A stretch of DNA of 64,000 nucleotides, from positions 1 through 64,000 of the forward strand of contig NZ_JAIOAA010000005.1 in NCBI RefSeq assembly GCF_019890675.1, in the 5' to 3' direction. The DNA is from Micromonospora sp. PLK6-60 (lineage in GTDB: Bacteria; Actinomycetota; Actinomycetes; Mycobacteriales; Micromonosporaceae). This document shows positions 19,319 through 27,388 of this stretch, in pieces (positions within the stretch are counted from its first letter, which is position 1; each line of letters opens with the position of its first letter). The notes beneath the pieces were generated by a model. It had not been told where the DNA came from. It ran no database searches and saw only the letters and a list, made by a program, of their open reading frames with translations. The translations under genes were made by a program, and so were the position numbers.

Positions 19319-20234
19319 GGTGGTCTCCGGTCGGTCTTCTCAGCTCCAGGTCCGGTGCGGTGGGCTGGTCCGCGCCGGGCGGGGGCAGGGTGGCGAGCAG
19401 TGCCCGCAGCTCCGCCGGGTCGAGGGCTAGGCCGAACGTGCCGGCCAGCAGCGACCCGTACTCCTCGTCGGTGACCGACCGGCTGCGGGGCGCGGCGCCG
19501 GGGCGTTCCTCGGCGTAGTCGCGGCCGATGAGCCGCCGGACCGTGGCGTCGCCCTTGCGTACGACGATGCACCGCTGGGTGAAGGGTGACTGCGGGCTGG
19601 TGGCGGTGTTGTGGTTCGCGACCTCGACGTCCACCGGATACTGCGGCTCCTCGGTGAAGGTGAGCAGGGTGCTCCAGGCGCCCGTGGTCCGCTCCTGCAG
19701 GCGCCACCCGCCGTCCGCGCCACGGCGCAGCTGGTAGTGCCAGGCGCCCTGCCGCCGCGGGTTTCCTTCGACCAGCGGGATGGGCTCGAGCAGGCCGGAG
19801 CCGAAGCCCACGTCGGCGAGCCACACCAGGTCACCGTCGTCGACCCGCAGCACCAGATGGGATCGGGGCCGGGGCTGCTCGGCCGGGTCGCCGGTGCGGG
19901 CGAGCAGCCGGTCCACCCGGTAGCCGAGGCGCTGGAGGACGGCGCCGAAGAGCACCCCGTGCTCGTAGCAGTAGCCGCCCCGGCCGGCGTGGACGAGCTT
20001 GTCCTGCACCCGGGCCAGGTCGACGGCGATCCCCCGGCCGAGCAGCACGTCGAGGTTCTCGAACGGGATCGCGGCGACGTGTGCCCGGTGCAGCTCCCGC
20101 AGGGTCCGGCCGTCCGGCGCGACCGGGCCGCGATGCCCGACGCGCTTCAGGTAGGCGTCCAGGTCGAGCGCGTCGGGGGTCCAGTGCCGGGCCGGGTCCG
20201 GCACTGGCAGGGGTGGCGCCGGTGTCGCGGTCAT
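19311..20234 (-). CDS. nat: Arylamine N-acetyltransferase
   Basis: 307 residues. The Cys-His-Asp triad of the NAT family is present: Cys89 in GRGGYCYEHG, His in PRSHLVLRV, Asp in WLADVGFGSG. The enzyme moves an acetyl group from acetyl-CoA to arylamines or hydrazines; in some actinomycetes relatives close ansamycin or amide bonds. The N-terminal IPFENLDVLLGR block is standard. ATG 20234 overlaps the LacI stop by 4 bases (ATGA). Sharing an operon with a LacI regulator and an FMN reductase is unusual and suggests aromatic-compound handling. Confidence 0.92.
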   Translation of the reverse strand: MTATPAPPLPVPDPARHWTPDALDLDAYLKRVGHRGPVAPDGRTLRELHRAHVAAIPFENLDVLLGRGIAVDLARVQDKLVHAGRGGYCYEHGVLFGAVLQRLGYRVDRLLARTGDPAEQPRPRSHLVLRVDDGDLVWLADVGFGSGLLEPIPLVEGNPRRQGAWHYQLRRGADGGWRLQERTTGAWSTLLTFTEEPQYPVDVEVANHNTATSPQSPFTQRCIVVRKGDATVRRLIGRDYAEERPGAAPRSRSVTDEEYGSLLAGTFGLALDPAELRALLATLPPPGADQPTAPDLELRRPTGDHHE

Positions 20235-21307
20235 GTCGCACTCCTCTCGCCTCGTCGCCCGGGCGCCGGACCGGTGCTGGCGCGGACGACGAGCTCGGTC
20301 GGCAGGATCACCCGGTCCGGTGTGCCGTCGGGGTCGAGCAGCATGCGGGCCATCAGCTGCCCCTTCTCGTGAATGGGCTGGCGGACGGTGGTCAGCCCGG
20401 CCGGGGCCGCCGCCGGCACGTCGTCGAAGCCGGTGACCGAGAGGTCGTGGCCGACGCGAAGGCCCTGGCCGGCGGCCACCTCGACGACGGCGGCGGCGAG
20501 GACGTCGCTGTCCGCGGCGATGGCCGTCGGCGGGTCGGCGGCCGCGATGATCGTGTGTGCCGCGGTGCGCCCGGCGGCGGAGGTGTTGCCGCCGCCGCTG
20601 ACGACGCGCAGCCGGGCGTCGGCGGGCAGGGCGTCGCGCACGCCGGCCAGTCGGTTGCGGGAGTAGGGGTAGAGGGCCGCCTCGTCCGCCCGGTCCACGA
20701 GCCGGCCGGGCGCCAGCGGCGCGGAGACCAGCATCGCGACCTCCCGGTGGCCGAGTTCGACCAGGTGGTGGCCGATGTCCCGGCCGGCCTGCCGGTCGTC
20801 GATCAGCACCCCTCGGCCGGTGGCGGTCTCGCTGGAGCGGACCAGGGGCAGCGACCGGTCGGCCAGCGCCCGCACCGCGGGGTGGTCGTCGGTGAGGCCG
20901 TCGGCGACCGCGCCGTCGATGACGGCCCGGCGTACGGCGTCGAGGGATTCGCTCACCTGCGAGTCGGTCAGCCCCGCGACGACCGGCGCGAACGGGATGA
21001 GCACCAGGCTGGTGCGACTGCGCGACAGCGTCTCGGTGAGGCCGCCGAGCAGGGCGAGGACGTACGGGTCGCTGAACGCGTAGGTCAACTCGGTGGTGAA
21101 GATGACCCCGATGGCGTTGGCCCGGCCGGTGCGCAGCGACCGTGCGGTCGCGTCCGGCCCCGCATAGCCCAGCTCCCGGGCGACCGCGAGGATGCGCGCC
21201 CGCAGCTGGGTCGAGAGCCGGTCCGGCCGGTTGAAGGCGTACGACACGGCGGCCGTGGAGACCCCGGCCGCCTCGGCGACGGAGCGCAGGGTTGTCCGGC
21301 TGCCCAT
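20231..21307 (-). CDS. LacI-family transcriptional regulator heading the nat operon
   Basis: 358 residues. The N-terminal HTH is TTLRSVAEAAGVSTAAVSYA, followed by the hinge (NRPDRLSTQLRARI) and a full ligand-binding domain. ATG 21307 follows a strong GGAGGAGG. A perfect 20-base palindrome lies immediately upstream, so it almost certainly controls itself and the two downstream genes it overlaps. The ligand is unknown; since the targets are an arylamine acetyltransferase and a flavin reductase, it may not be a simple sugar. Confidence 0.9.
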   Translation of the reverse strand: MGSRTTLRSVAEAAGVSTAAVSYAFNRPDRLSTQLRARILAVARELGYAGPDATARSLRTGRANAIGVIFTTELTYAFSDPYVLALLGGLTETLSRSRTSLVLIPFAPVVAGLTDSQVSESLDAVRRAVIDGAVADGLTDDHPAVRALADRSLPLVRSSETATGRGVLIDDRQAGRDIGHHLVELGHREVAMLVSAPLAPGRLVDRADEAALYPYSRNRLAGVRDALPADARLRVVSGGGNTSAAGRTAAHTIIAAADPPTAIAADSDVLAAAVVEVAAGQGLRVGHDLSVTGFDDVPAAAPAGLTTVRQPIHEKGQLMARMLLDPDGTPDRVILPTELVVRASTGPAPGRRGERSAT

Positions 21308-21316
21308 GACCCTCCT

Positions 21317-21336
21317 CCTGTTAATCGATTAACAGG
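21317..21336. promoter_or_regulatory. Perfect palindromic operator of the LacI/nat operon
   Basis: CCTGTTAATCGATTAACAGG is its own reverse complement over all 20 bases and is AT-rich against a GC-rich background. It ends 10 bases before the start codon and touches the ribosome site. The central CG and near-symmetric halves match LacI-family operators. Confidence 0.8.
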
Positions 21337-21384
21337 GTGCACTATGGAGGGTCGGACGTCAAGGACGGACCGCGTTCCGCCGCC

Positions 21385-21978
21385 CTACGCGCCGACGCGC
21401 TGCTCGGGGACGGTCAGGCCGTACAGCAGCATCAGCTCCGGGCTGTCCACCCGGCTGCCGTCGGCCACCGAGTCGCAGGCGATGTCGACGATCTGGTCCT
21501 TGTGCGCCAGCAGGTACGGCCGGGCGCCGACGTCCGCGCTGGCCAGCGTGGCGATGCCGGACCAGTGCCGGCGACCGAAGAGCATCGGATAGCCGCGCAG
21601 CCCGTTGTAGGTGGCGCAGACCAGCACGTCCGGGTACGGCAGCGCGGCGACCCGGCGCACCGCGGCGGCGGTCAGGCCCGGCATGTCCACCGGCACCACC
21701 ACCACGGCCTCGATGCCGTCGTCGGTGAGGGCGGCCAGCCCGGCCCGGATCGACGAGCCGACGCCGGTGCCCCAGGCGCGGTTGACCACCACGGTCGACC
21801 CGGTCAGGTCCGCCGTGGCGCGGACCTGGTCCGCGGCGGCGCCCAGCACGACCACGATCTGCCCGCAGCCCGCCTCGGTCATCGTGTCGATCATCCGGTT
21901 CACCAGCGGCTTCTCGCCCTGGTGCAGCAGCGCCTCGGGTCCACCGATCCGGCGTCCACCACCCGCTGCGATGATCAT
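21385..21978 (-). CDS. MobA-like NTP transferase (nucleotidyltransferase)
   Basis: About 197 residues. AMIIAAGGGRRIGGPEALL is the nucleotide-binding N-terminus of the MobA/MocA-like family, with VVVVPVDMPGL (metal-binding Asp) and GYPMLFGRRHW further on. Relatives attach GMP or CMP to molybdopterin or activate other phosphorylated acceptors, but no molybdenum-cofactor gene is nearby. The start is doubtful: the ATG at 21978 lacks a ribosome site, whereas an in-frame CTG at 21996 has GAGGGGG five bases before it and would add LNRIAA, as in homologues beginning NRIAA. Confidence 0.75.
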   Translation of the reverse strand: MIIAAGGGRRIGGPEALLHQGEKPLVNRMIDTMTEAGCGQIVVVLGAAADQVRATADLTGSTVVVNRAWGTGVGSSIRAGLAALTDDGIEAVVVVPVDMPGLTAAAVRRVAALPYPDVLVCATYNGLRGYPMLFGRRHWSGIATLASADVGARPYLLAHKDQIVDIACDSVADGSRVDSPELMLLYGLTVPEQRVGA

Positions 21979-22121
21979 TGCTGCGATCCGGTTCAGCTGC
22001 GCCCCCTCGACCGTGGGGGCGGACCGGGCACGCAGTCGTCTGGTCCGTCCCGTCGTACGCACACCGGGCCCAACGACCGCCCGCGGGCCGGGGTAGCGGG
22101 GCAAAACGGAAATAATGCCGG

Positions 22122-23798
22122 TCAGGTCGCGTCGGCGTAGCAGTCCACGACGGACAGATCCAGCGGAAACCGGACCGGGGTGTCCCCGAACAGCAGCGCC
22201 GTGGCCCGCTCGCCGCAGCGGGTCACCGTCTCGGCCACCGCCTCGGCCTGCTCCGCCGGGCAGTGCACCACCACCTCGTCGTGCTGGAAGAAGACCAGCT
22301 CGCCGCCGGTGCCGGCCAGCGCCGTGCGCAGCGTCGCCAGCAGCGTCGACGCCCACTCCGCGGCGGTGGCCTGGATGACGAAGTTGCGGGTGAACCGGCC
22401 GCGGGAGCGGGCCGCCCGGGCCCGCGGGCTCTGCGGATCGGCGGCCGGCTCCGGATCCAGCCCCGGCAACCCGTCACCGAACCCGGCCGACGACGGCGGG
22501 CAGGTGCGCCCCAGCCAGGAGCGGACCAGCCCGCCGGCCTCACCCGTGCGGGCCGCCGCCTCCACATAGCCGAAGGCGGTCGGATAGCTGCGCTTCAACA
22601 CCGCCAGGGCCGGCACCGCCGCCCCGCCCGTCTGCCCGTACATCGCGCCCAGCAGGGCCACCTTGGCCCGCGCCCGGTCACCGCCGAACGCGTCCCGGGC
22701 CAGCGCGGCGTACAGGTCACCGGCGCCACCCGCGGCGGCCAGCCGCTCGTCACCGGAGACCGCGGCGAGCACCCGCGGTTCGAGCTGGCCCGCGTCGGCC
22801 ACCACGAACCGCCAGCCCGGATCGGCCACCACCGCCCGCCGGATCACCTTCGGGATCTGCAACGCGCCGCCACCCCGGGTGGCCCAGCGGCCGGACACCA
22901 CGCCGCCCGGCACGTATTCCGGGTGGAACCGGCCGCCGGAGACCCAGGCGTCCCGCCACGCCCAGCCGTGCGCCGTCCAGATCCGGTAGAGCTCCTTGTA
23001 TTCCAACACCAGCGGCACCGCCGGATGGTCCACCCCGCGCAGCACCCAGGCGCGGGTGTTCGGCAGCTCCACCCCGGCCCGGGCGAACGCCTTGATCAGC
23101 TCGGCCGGGGAGTCGGCGTGCAGCCCCGGCACGCCGAGCAGGTCGGCGATCCGGGCGGACAGCTCGGCCAGCCGACGCGGCGGCCCGCCGACCGGGGACG
23201 CCTCGCCGAGCAGCCCGGTCAGGACCGCCTCGTGCACGTCGACCCGCCACGGCAGGCCGGCCGCGCCCATCTCGGCCGCGACCAGCGCACCGGCCGACTC
23301 GGCGGCGACCAGCAGCCGGAACCGGCCGGGGTGCTCGGCGGCGGCGACGCGGGCGAGTTGGTCGGCGTACACCCGGGTCAACGCCGCGATGCCCGGACCC
23401 GGCGGCCCGGCGGGGGTGTCGAAGAGCGCGCCCTGGGCGTGCCCGGGCGGCTCGGCCGGGCGGGGCGGTGGGTCCGCCGGCACCGGGGCGCCGGTGAGCC
23501 GCGCCCAGGCCGCCGCGAACGAGCGCGGCTCACCCCACCGGCCGGCGTGGCCCAGCAGCAACGACTCGGTCAGCTCCACGTCGTGACAGCGGTCCAGGCG
23601 CACGCCGGCGCGCAGCAGCGGCGGATAGCTCGTGGCGCCGGCGGCCCAGACCCAGCGGGGACGCGCGGCGGCCTCCCGGGCGGCCACCGCGGCGGCCAGG
23701 TCCGTGACCGGCTCGGCCGGGCCGCACGGCGTCCCGGCCGGGTCGAGGGGTTGCAGCACTCCCCCGCCCCGGTCGTCCGACTCCACCGCCACCAGCAC
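22122..23798 (-). CDS. DNA polymerase I-like family A polymerase without 5' nuclease
   Basis: 558 residues from GTG 23798. The C-terminal half carries the family A motifs: A as VVADAGQLEPRVLA (usual DYSQIELRVLA), B as RAKVALLGAMYGQTGG, C as FFQHDEVVVH, with the metal-binding Asp residues kept. There is no 5' nuclease domain, and the N-terminal third is a degenerate 3'-5' exonuclease-like region. This is the second, smaller PolA-like protein found in many actinobacteria as bifunctional 3'-5' exonuclease/DNA polymerase; its role, perhaps repair or translesion, is unproven. A CAGAAT box 7 bases before the GTG hints at a leaderless transcript. Confidence 0.85.
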   Translation of the reverse strand: MLVAVESDDRGGGVLQPLDPAGTPCGPAEPVTDLAAAVAAREAAARPRWVWAAGATSYPPLLRAGVRLDRCHDVELTESLLLGHAGRWGEPRSFAAAWARLTGAPVPADPPPRPAEPPGHAQGALFDTPAGPPGPGIAALTRVYADQLARVAAAEHPGRFRLLVAAESAGALVAAEMGAAGLPWRVDVHEAVLTGLLGEASPVGGPPRRLAELSARIADLLGVPGLHADSPAELIKAFARAGVELPNTRAWVLRGVDHPAVPLVLEYKELYRIWTAHGWAWRDAWVSGGRFHPEYVPGGVVSGRWATRGGGALQIPKVIRRAVVADPGWRFVVADAGQLEPRVLAAVSGDERLAAAGGAGDLYAALARDAFGGDRARAKVALLGAMYGQTGGAAVPALAVLKRSYPTAFGYVEAAARTGEAGGLVRSWLGRTCPPSSAGFGDGLPGLDPEPAADPQSPRARAARSRGRFTRNFVIQATAAEWASTLLATLRTALAGTGGELVFFQHDEVVVHCPAEQAEAVAETVTRCGERATALLFGDTPVRFPLDLSVVDCYADAT

Positions 23799-23864
23799 GA
23801 ACGCGATTCTGCCTCGCCCCTACGACAACGTCGCCACAGCCACCGGGGCGGACGTGACAGCGGC

Positions 23865-24725
23865 TCAGGCCGGGCGGGCCACCGGCCAGAGCGCCGCCAC
23901 CCGGGCGGCGTGCGCCGCGCCGACCGCACGACCGGCGCGGGCCGACGCCGGGCGGGTGGCGGGCGAGAGCGCGTTGGTGCCGAACGCCGCCACCGACGCC
24001 TCGTCGGCGCTGATCACGTGCACCTTCGCCGGCGCCAGGGTCTCGATCTCCTCGGCGAGGTCGCCCCACGGGTCCGGCGCACCCTCCAGGGCGGGCCGCA
24101 CCACCAGCACGTGCTCCGCCCCGACGGCCAGGTCGGCGTTCGCCATCGACCACGCACCCCCGTCCATATACCGGTGGCCGCCGATGGTCACCGGCGGCCA
24201 GACGCCGGGCACGGCGGCACTCGCGGCGACGGCGTCGAGCAGGGAAACCCCCGAGTCGCGGGTGAAGGCGACCCGGTCGCCGGTCTCGACGTCCACCGCC
24301 GCCAGCACGAGACTGCGGTCCGGCCACTGCTTCACCGGCAGCCGCGCGTCGACCGCGGCAAGGCGCACCGCCGGATCGACGGTCTCGGCGGCCGACGCCA
24401 CCGCGCCGACCCGGCGGCGGGACTCCTCGGGCGTCGACGCGCCGGCCATCGCCTCACCCAGCCGGGCGAAGAGCTGCTCGGTGTCGACGTCGACCGCCAC
24501 CTCGGCGGAATCCGAACTCAGCTGGGCAGCGTACAGCTCATCGAGCGGGGTGCCACTGGTGATCTGGGCCGCGACGGAGGCGCCGGCCGAGGTGCCGACG
24601 ACCAGGTCGGCGGCGAGGATGCGGTCGGCCAGGGCGGGCTCGGCGTCGGCGAGCCCGCGCAGGACACCGAGCTCCCAGGCGATCCCGGCGACGCCACCAC
24701 CGGCGAGGACGAGTGCAGTGGTCAC
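23865..24725 (-). CDS. Patatin-like phospholipase
   Basis: 286 residues from GTG 24725. It has the glycine-rich oxyanion loop LVLAGGGVAGIAWELG, the nucleophile elbow GTSAGAS and the catalytic Asp in MDGGAW: the Ser/Asp dyad of bacterial patatins, which hydrolyse acyl esters of phospholipids. There is no signal peptide or membrane anchor. It is transcribed away from the ABC exporter across a 257-base gap, and the polymerase gene follows 66 bases downstream on the same strand. Confidence 0.9.
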   Translation of the reverse strand: MTTALVLAGGGVAGIAWELGVLRGLADAEPALADRILAADLVVGTSAGASVAAQITSGTPLDELYAAQLSSDSAEVAVDVDTEQLFARLGEAMAGASTPEESRRRVGAVASAAETVDPAVRLAAVDARLPVKQWPDRSLVLAAVDVETGDRVAFTRDSGVSLLDAVAASAAVPGVWPPVTIGGHRYMDGGAWSMANADLAVGAEHVLVVRPALEGAPDPWGDLAEEIETLAPAKVHVISADEASVAAFGTNALSPATRPASARAGRAVGAAHAARVAALWPVARPA

Positions 24726-24982
24726 CCACAGCAGTCTTCCACCCGGCAGCCGAGCCCGCCGCGTTACGGACAGCGGAGCCGGGCTGGCCGGTCAGTCGTC
24801 CACCACCACGACAGCCCCCTCGCCCTCACCCTCGGGCCGTTAGCCTAGCTTGTTGCCAAGGATGTGCAACAGCCATCATCTGGCGTTGTGTGCGGCGCAC
24901 GGGTCGGGCGTGGACTCCTCATGGTCGGCAGGTGACGTCGCGGGGGTGGCCCGGGTGACAGCCGCGCCCGCATCGTCAGCTC

Positions 24983-25915
24983 ATGGATGACGTCGTGATC
25001 GACGTGGCTGGCCTGCGGCACAGCTACGGGAAGTTCGAAGCCGTCCGGGGCGTCTCGCTGCGGATCCACCGGGGCGAGCTGTTCGCCCTGCTCGGCACCA
25101 ACGGCGCCGGCAAGACCACCACCATCGAGGTGCTGGAGGGGCTCCAGGCGGCGACCGCCGGCCGGGTCCGGGTGCTCGGACTCGACCCGGTGCGGGACCG
25201 GACCACGCTGCGCCCGCGTACCGGGGTGATGCTCCAGCACGGCGGGTTCACCGGCTCGCTGACCGTCCGGGAGACGGTGGAGGTCTGGCGCCGCCTCACC
25301 GTGGCGCCGCGCCCCGCCCGGGAGGTGTTGGCGCTGGTGGACCTCGCCGATCGGGCGGCGGTGGCGGTGGACCAGCTCTCCGGCGGTGAGGGCCGGCGGC
25401 TGGAGTTGGCGCTGGCCGTGCTGGGCCGGCCGGAGGTGCTCTTCCTCGACGAGCCGACCACCGGAATGGACCCGGCCTCCCGGCGCCGCACCTGGGACAT
25501 CGTCCGGGAACTCCAGCGGGCCGGCACCACCGTGCTGCTCACCACGCACTACCTGGAGGAGGCGGAGGTGCTGGCCGACCGGGTCGCGGTGCTGCGCGGC
25601 GGGCACGTCGTGGCCACCGGCACCCCGGCGGACGTGGTGGCCGCCCTGCCCGCCCGGATCACCTTCCGGCTGCCGGCCGACCCCGCCCTCCCCGACCTGC
25701 CGCACGCCACCCGGTCCGTGCGGGGCGACCGGGTCGACTACCAGACCCGCGACCTCCAGGACGACCTGACCCGGCTGCTGAGCTGGGCCGCCGACCGGCA
25801 GGTCCGGCTGGCCGGGCTCTCCGCCCGCCCCGCCACCCTCGAGGACGTCTTCCTCGACCTCGCCGCCGACCAGCAGCCGCGCGTGCCGCAGCAGGAACGG
25901 GAGACCACCCGATGA
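24983..25915 (+). CDS. ABC transporter ATP-binding protein (drug-exporter type)
   Basis: 310 residues. Walker A is GTNGAGKTT, the Q loop is at MLQHGG, the signature is LSGGEGRRLELALA and Walker B is VLFLDEPTTGMDP, followed by the H loop TTHYLEEAE. A C-terminal extension of about 80 residues is typical of DrrA/CcmA-like exporters. The start is the ATG at 24983. The stop overlaps the permease ATG. Most likely it drives export of a lipophilic compound, because a TetR gene and antibiotic-modifying enzymes stand next to it. Confidence 0.92.
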   Translation: MDDVVIDVAGLRHSYGKFEAVRGVSLRIHRGELFALLGTNGAGKTTTIEVLEGLQAATAGRVRVLGLDPVRDRTTLRPRTGVMLQHGGFTGSLTVRETVEVWRRLTVAPRPAREVLALVDLADRAAVAVDQLSGGEGRRLELALAVLGRPEVLFLDEPTTGMDPASRRRTWDIVRELQRAGTTVLLTTHYLEEAEVLADRVAVLRGGHVVATGTPADVVAALPARITFRLPADPALPDLPHATRSVRGDRVDYQTRDLQDDLTRLLSWAADRQVRLAGLSARPATLEDVFLDLAADQQPRVPQQERETTR

Positions 25916-26733
25916 GCCGTACGACGATGACCGGACCGGCCACCCGCGACCGGGCGACCCGCCCGACCTGGCAGATCCTGGCCCTGCTGCGGATGGAACT
26001 GCTGGTGCTGCGGCACAACTGGACCGCCACCGCGATGTCCGTGGTCACCCCACTGCTGGTGGCCATCCTGCTCACCAGCGGGTACGGCGGCCAGCCGGTC
26101 CCCGGCGTCCGCCGGGTGGCCACCGTCAGCGCCGTGCTGCTGACCTTCGTGGTGCACCACCACCTGACCACCGTGTACGCGGCGCGCCGGCAGGAGATGG
26201 TGCTCAAGCGGCTGCGTACCGGCCTGCCCGGGGACCGCACCATCCTGCTCGGCACGGCCAGCGGCACCGTGCTGACCTTCCTCGGGCAGGCCCTCGTACT
26301 GGTCCTCTACGCCGTGGTGGTGCTCGACCTGCCCGCACCCGTCAACCCGGTGATCATGCTGGTGGCGCTGCTGCTGGGTGCCGCGGTGATGGCCGCGTAC
26401 TCGGCCGCCCTGTCCGCCGTCACCCGCAGCTCCGAGGCGGCCATGCTGACCACCCTGCCCTCCATGGTGGTCTTCCTGGCCGCGCCGGGCGCGCTGCTGC
26501 CGCTGGACACGTTGCCGCCGGCGCTGGACCGGATCCTGTGGTTCCTGCCGATGGGGCCGTTCACGGAACTGCTGCGGGTGGGCTGGCTGGGCCGCGACGA
26601 CCAGGGCGCCGGGCTGAGCCTGGGGGCGAGCGTCTGGGCGGCGCTGCCGTCGGTCGGCGTGCTGGTCGCCTGGCTGGTGCTGGGGCTGCTGGCGGCCCGG
26701 CGGTGGTTCCGCTGGGAGCCCCGCAACGGGTGA
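25912..26733 (+). CDS. ABC-2 type transporter permease
   Basis: 273 residues with six membrane segments (including AMSVVTPLLVAILLTSGYGG and VIMLVALLLGAAVMAAYSAAL), preceded by a short cytoplasmic start, as in DrrB-like subunits. It overlaps the ATPase gene by 4 bases and should form the export channel with it. It is convergent with the TetR gene, 29 bases away. Confidence 0.9.
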   Translation: MSRTTMTGPATRDRATRPTWQILALLRMELLVLRHNWTATAMSVVTPLLVAILLTSGYGGQPVPGVRRVATVSAVLLTFVVHHHLTTVYAARRQEMVLKRLRTGLPGDRTILLGTASGTVLTFLGQALVLVLYAVVVLDLPAPVNPVIMLVALLLGAAVMAAYSAALSAVTRSSEAAMLTTLPSMVVFLAAPGALLPLDTLPPALDRILWFLPMGPFTELLRVGWLGRDDQGAGLSLGASVWAALPSVGVLVAWLVLGLLAARRWFRWEPRNG

Positions 26734-26762
26734 CCCGGGGCGGTGCAGCGGCCGGCGTTCGG

Positions 26763-27338
26763 TCAGGCCGCTGTCGCGCCGAAGAGCAGGTCGAGGTGGG
26801 CGTCCAGCGCGGCCAACGCCTGCTCGGTGGTGTACTGCCCGCCGAGCAGATAGACACCGAGCCCTTCCATCAGCGCCAGCAGGCCGGCCGCGGCGGCGGC
26901 GTCCCGGGACGGGAGGACGCCGGCGACGAACTCGGTCAGCTGCGCGGTGTCCGCCCGCAGGCGGGGCGCGGCGGCCGGCCGGACCGCCAGGTAGGCGAGG
27001 AAGGCCAGCGCCACCCGCCCGTCGTCCCGGGTCCGCTCGTCGAGCGGCAGCAGCGCGGTGATCATCGTGCGCAGCAGCAGCCGAGCCGGCGGGTTCTCGC
27101 CCAGCCGCGCCACCGCCTCGGTGACCCGGGCCTGGCCGCGTTCGCGGACCACGGCCATGGCGAACGCCATCATCTCGTCCTTGGTGCGGAAGTAGTGCTG
27201 GACCATGCCGGCGGAGACCCCGGCCTCGGCAGCCACGTGACGGAGGCTGACGGCCTCCAGGCCCTGCTCGGCGGCGACCCGCATCAGCGCGTCCGCGATG
27301 CGGGTGCGTCGCTCCTGGTGGTCGACCTTCTTGGGCAT
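26763..27338 (-). CDS. TetR-family transcriptional regulator 1
   Basis: 191 residues. The HTH is AVSLRHVAAEAGVSAGMVQHYFRTKDEM, followed by a C-terminal ligand domain. It lies 50 bases downstream of the phosphotransferase-like gene in the same direction and convergent with the exporter, so it may be co-transcribed with the enzyme. Its target may be the exporter promoter or the enzyme promoter; the sequence does not say which. Confidence 0.9.
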   Translation of the reverse strand: MPKKVDHQERRTRIADALMRVAAEQGLEAVSLRHVAAEAGVSAGMVQHYFRTKDEMMAFAMAVVRERGQARVTEAVARLGENPPARLLLRTMITALLPLDERTRDDGRVALAFLAYLAVRPAAAPRLRADTAQLTEFVAGVLPSRDAAAAAGLLALMEGLGVYLLGGQYTTEQALAALDAHLDLLFGATAA

Positions 27339-27388
27339 GACCTCGATCGTTTCACAGTGGCCGGCCCGGGCGGTCCGCCGGCGGCCGG

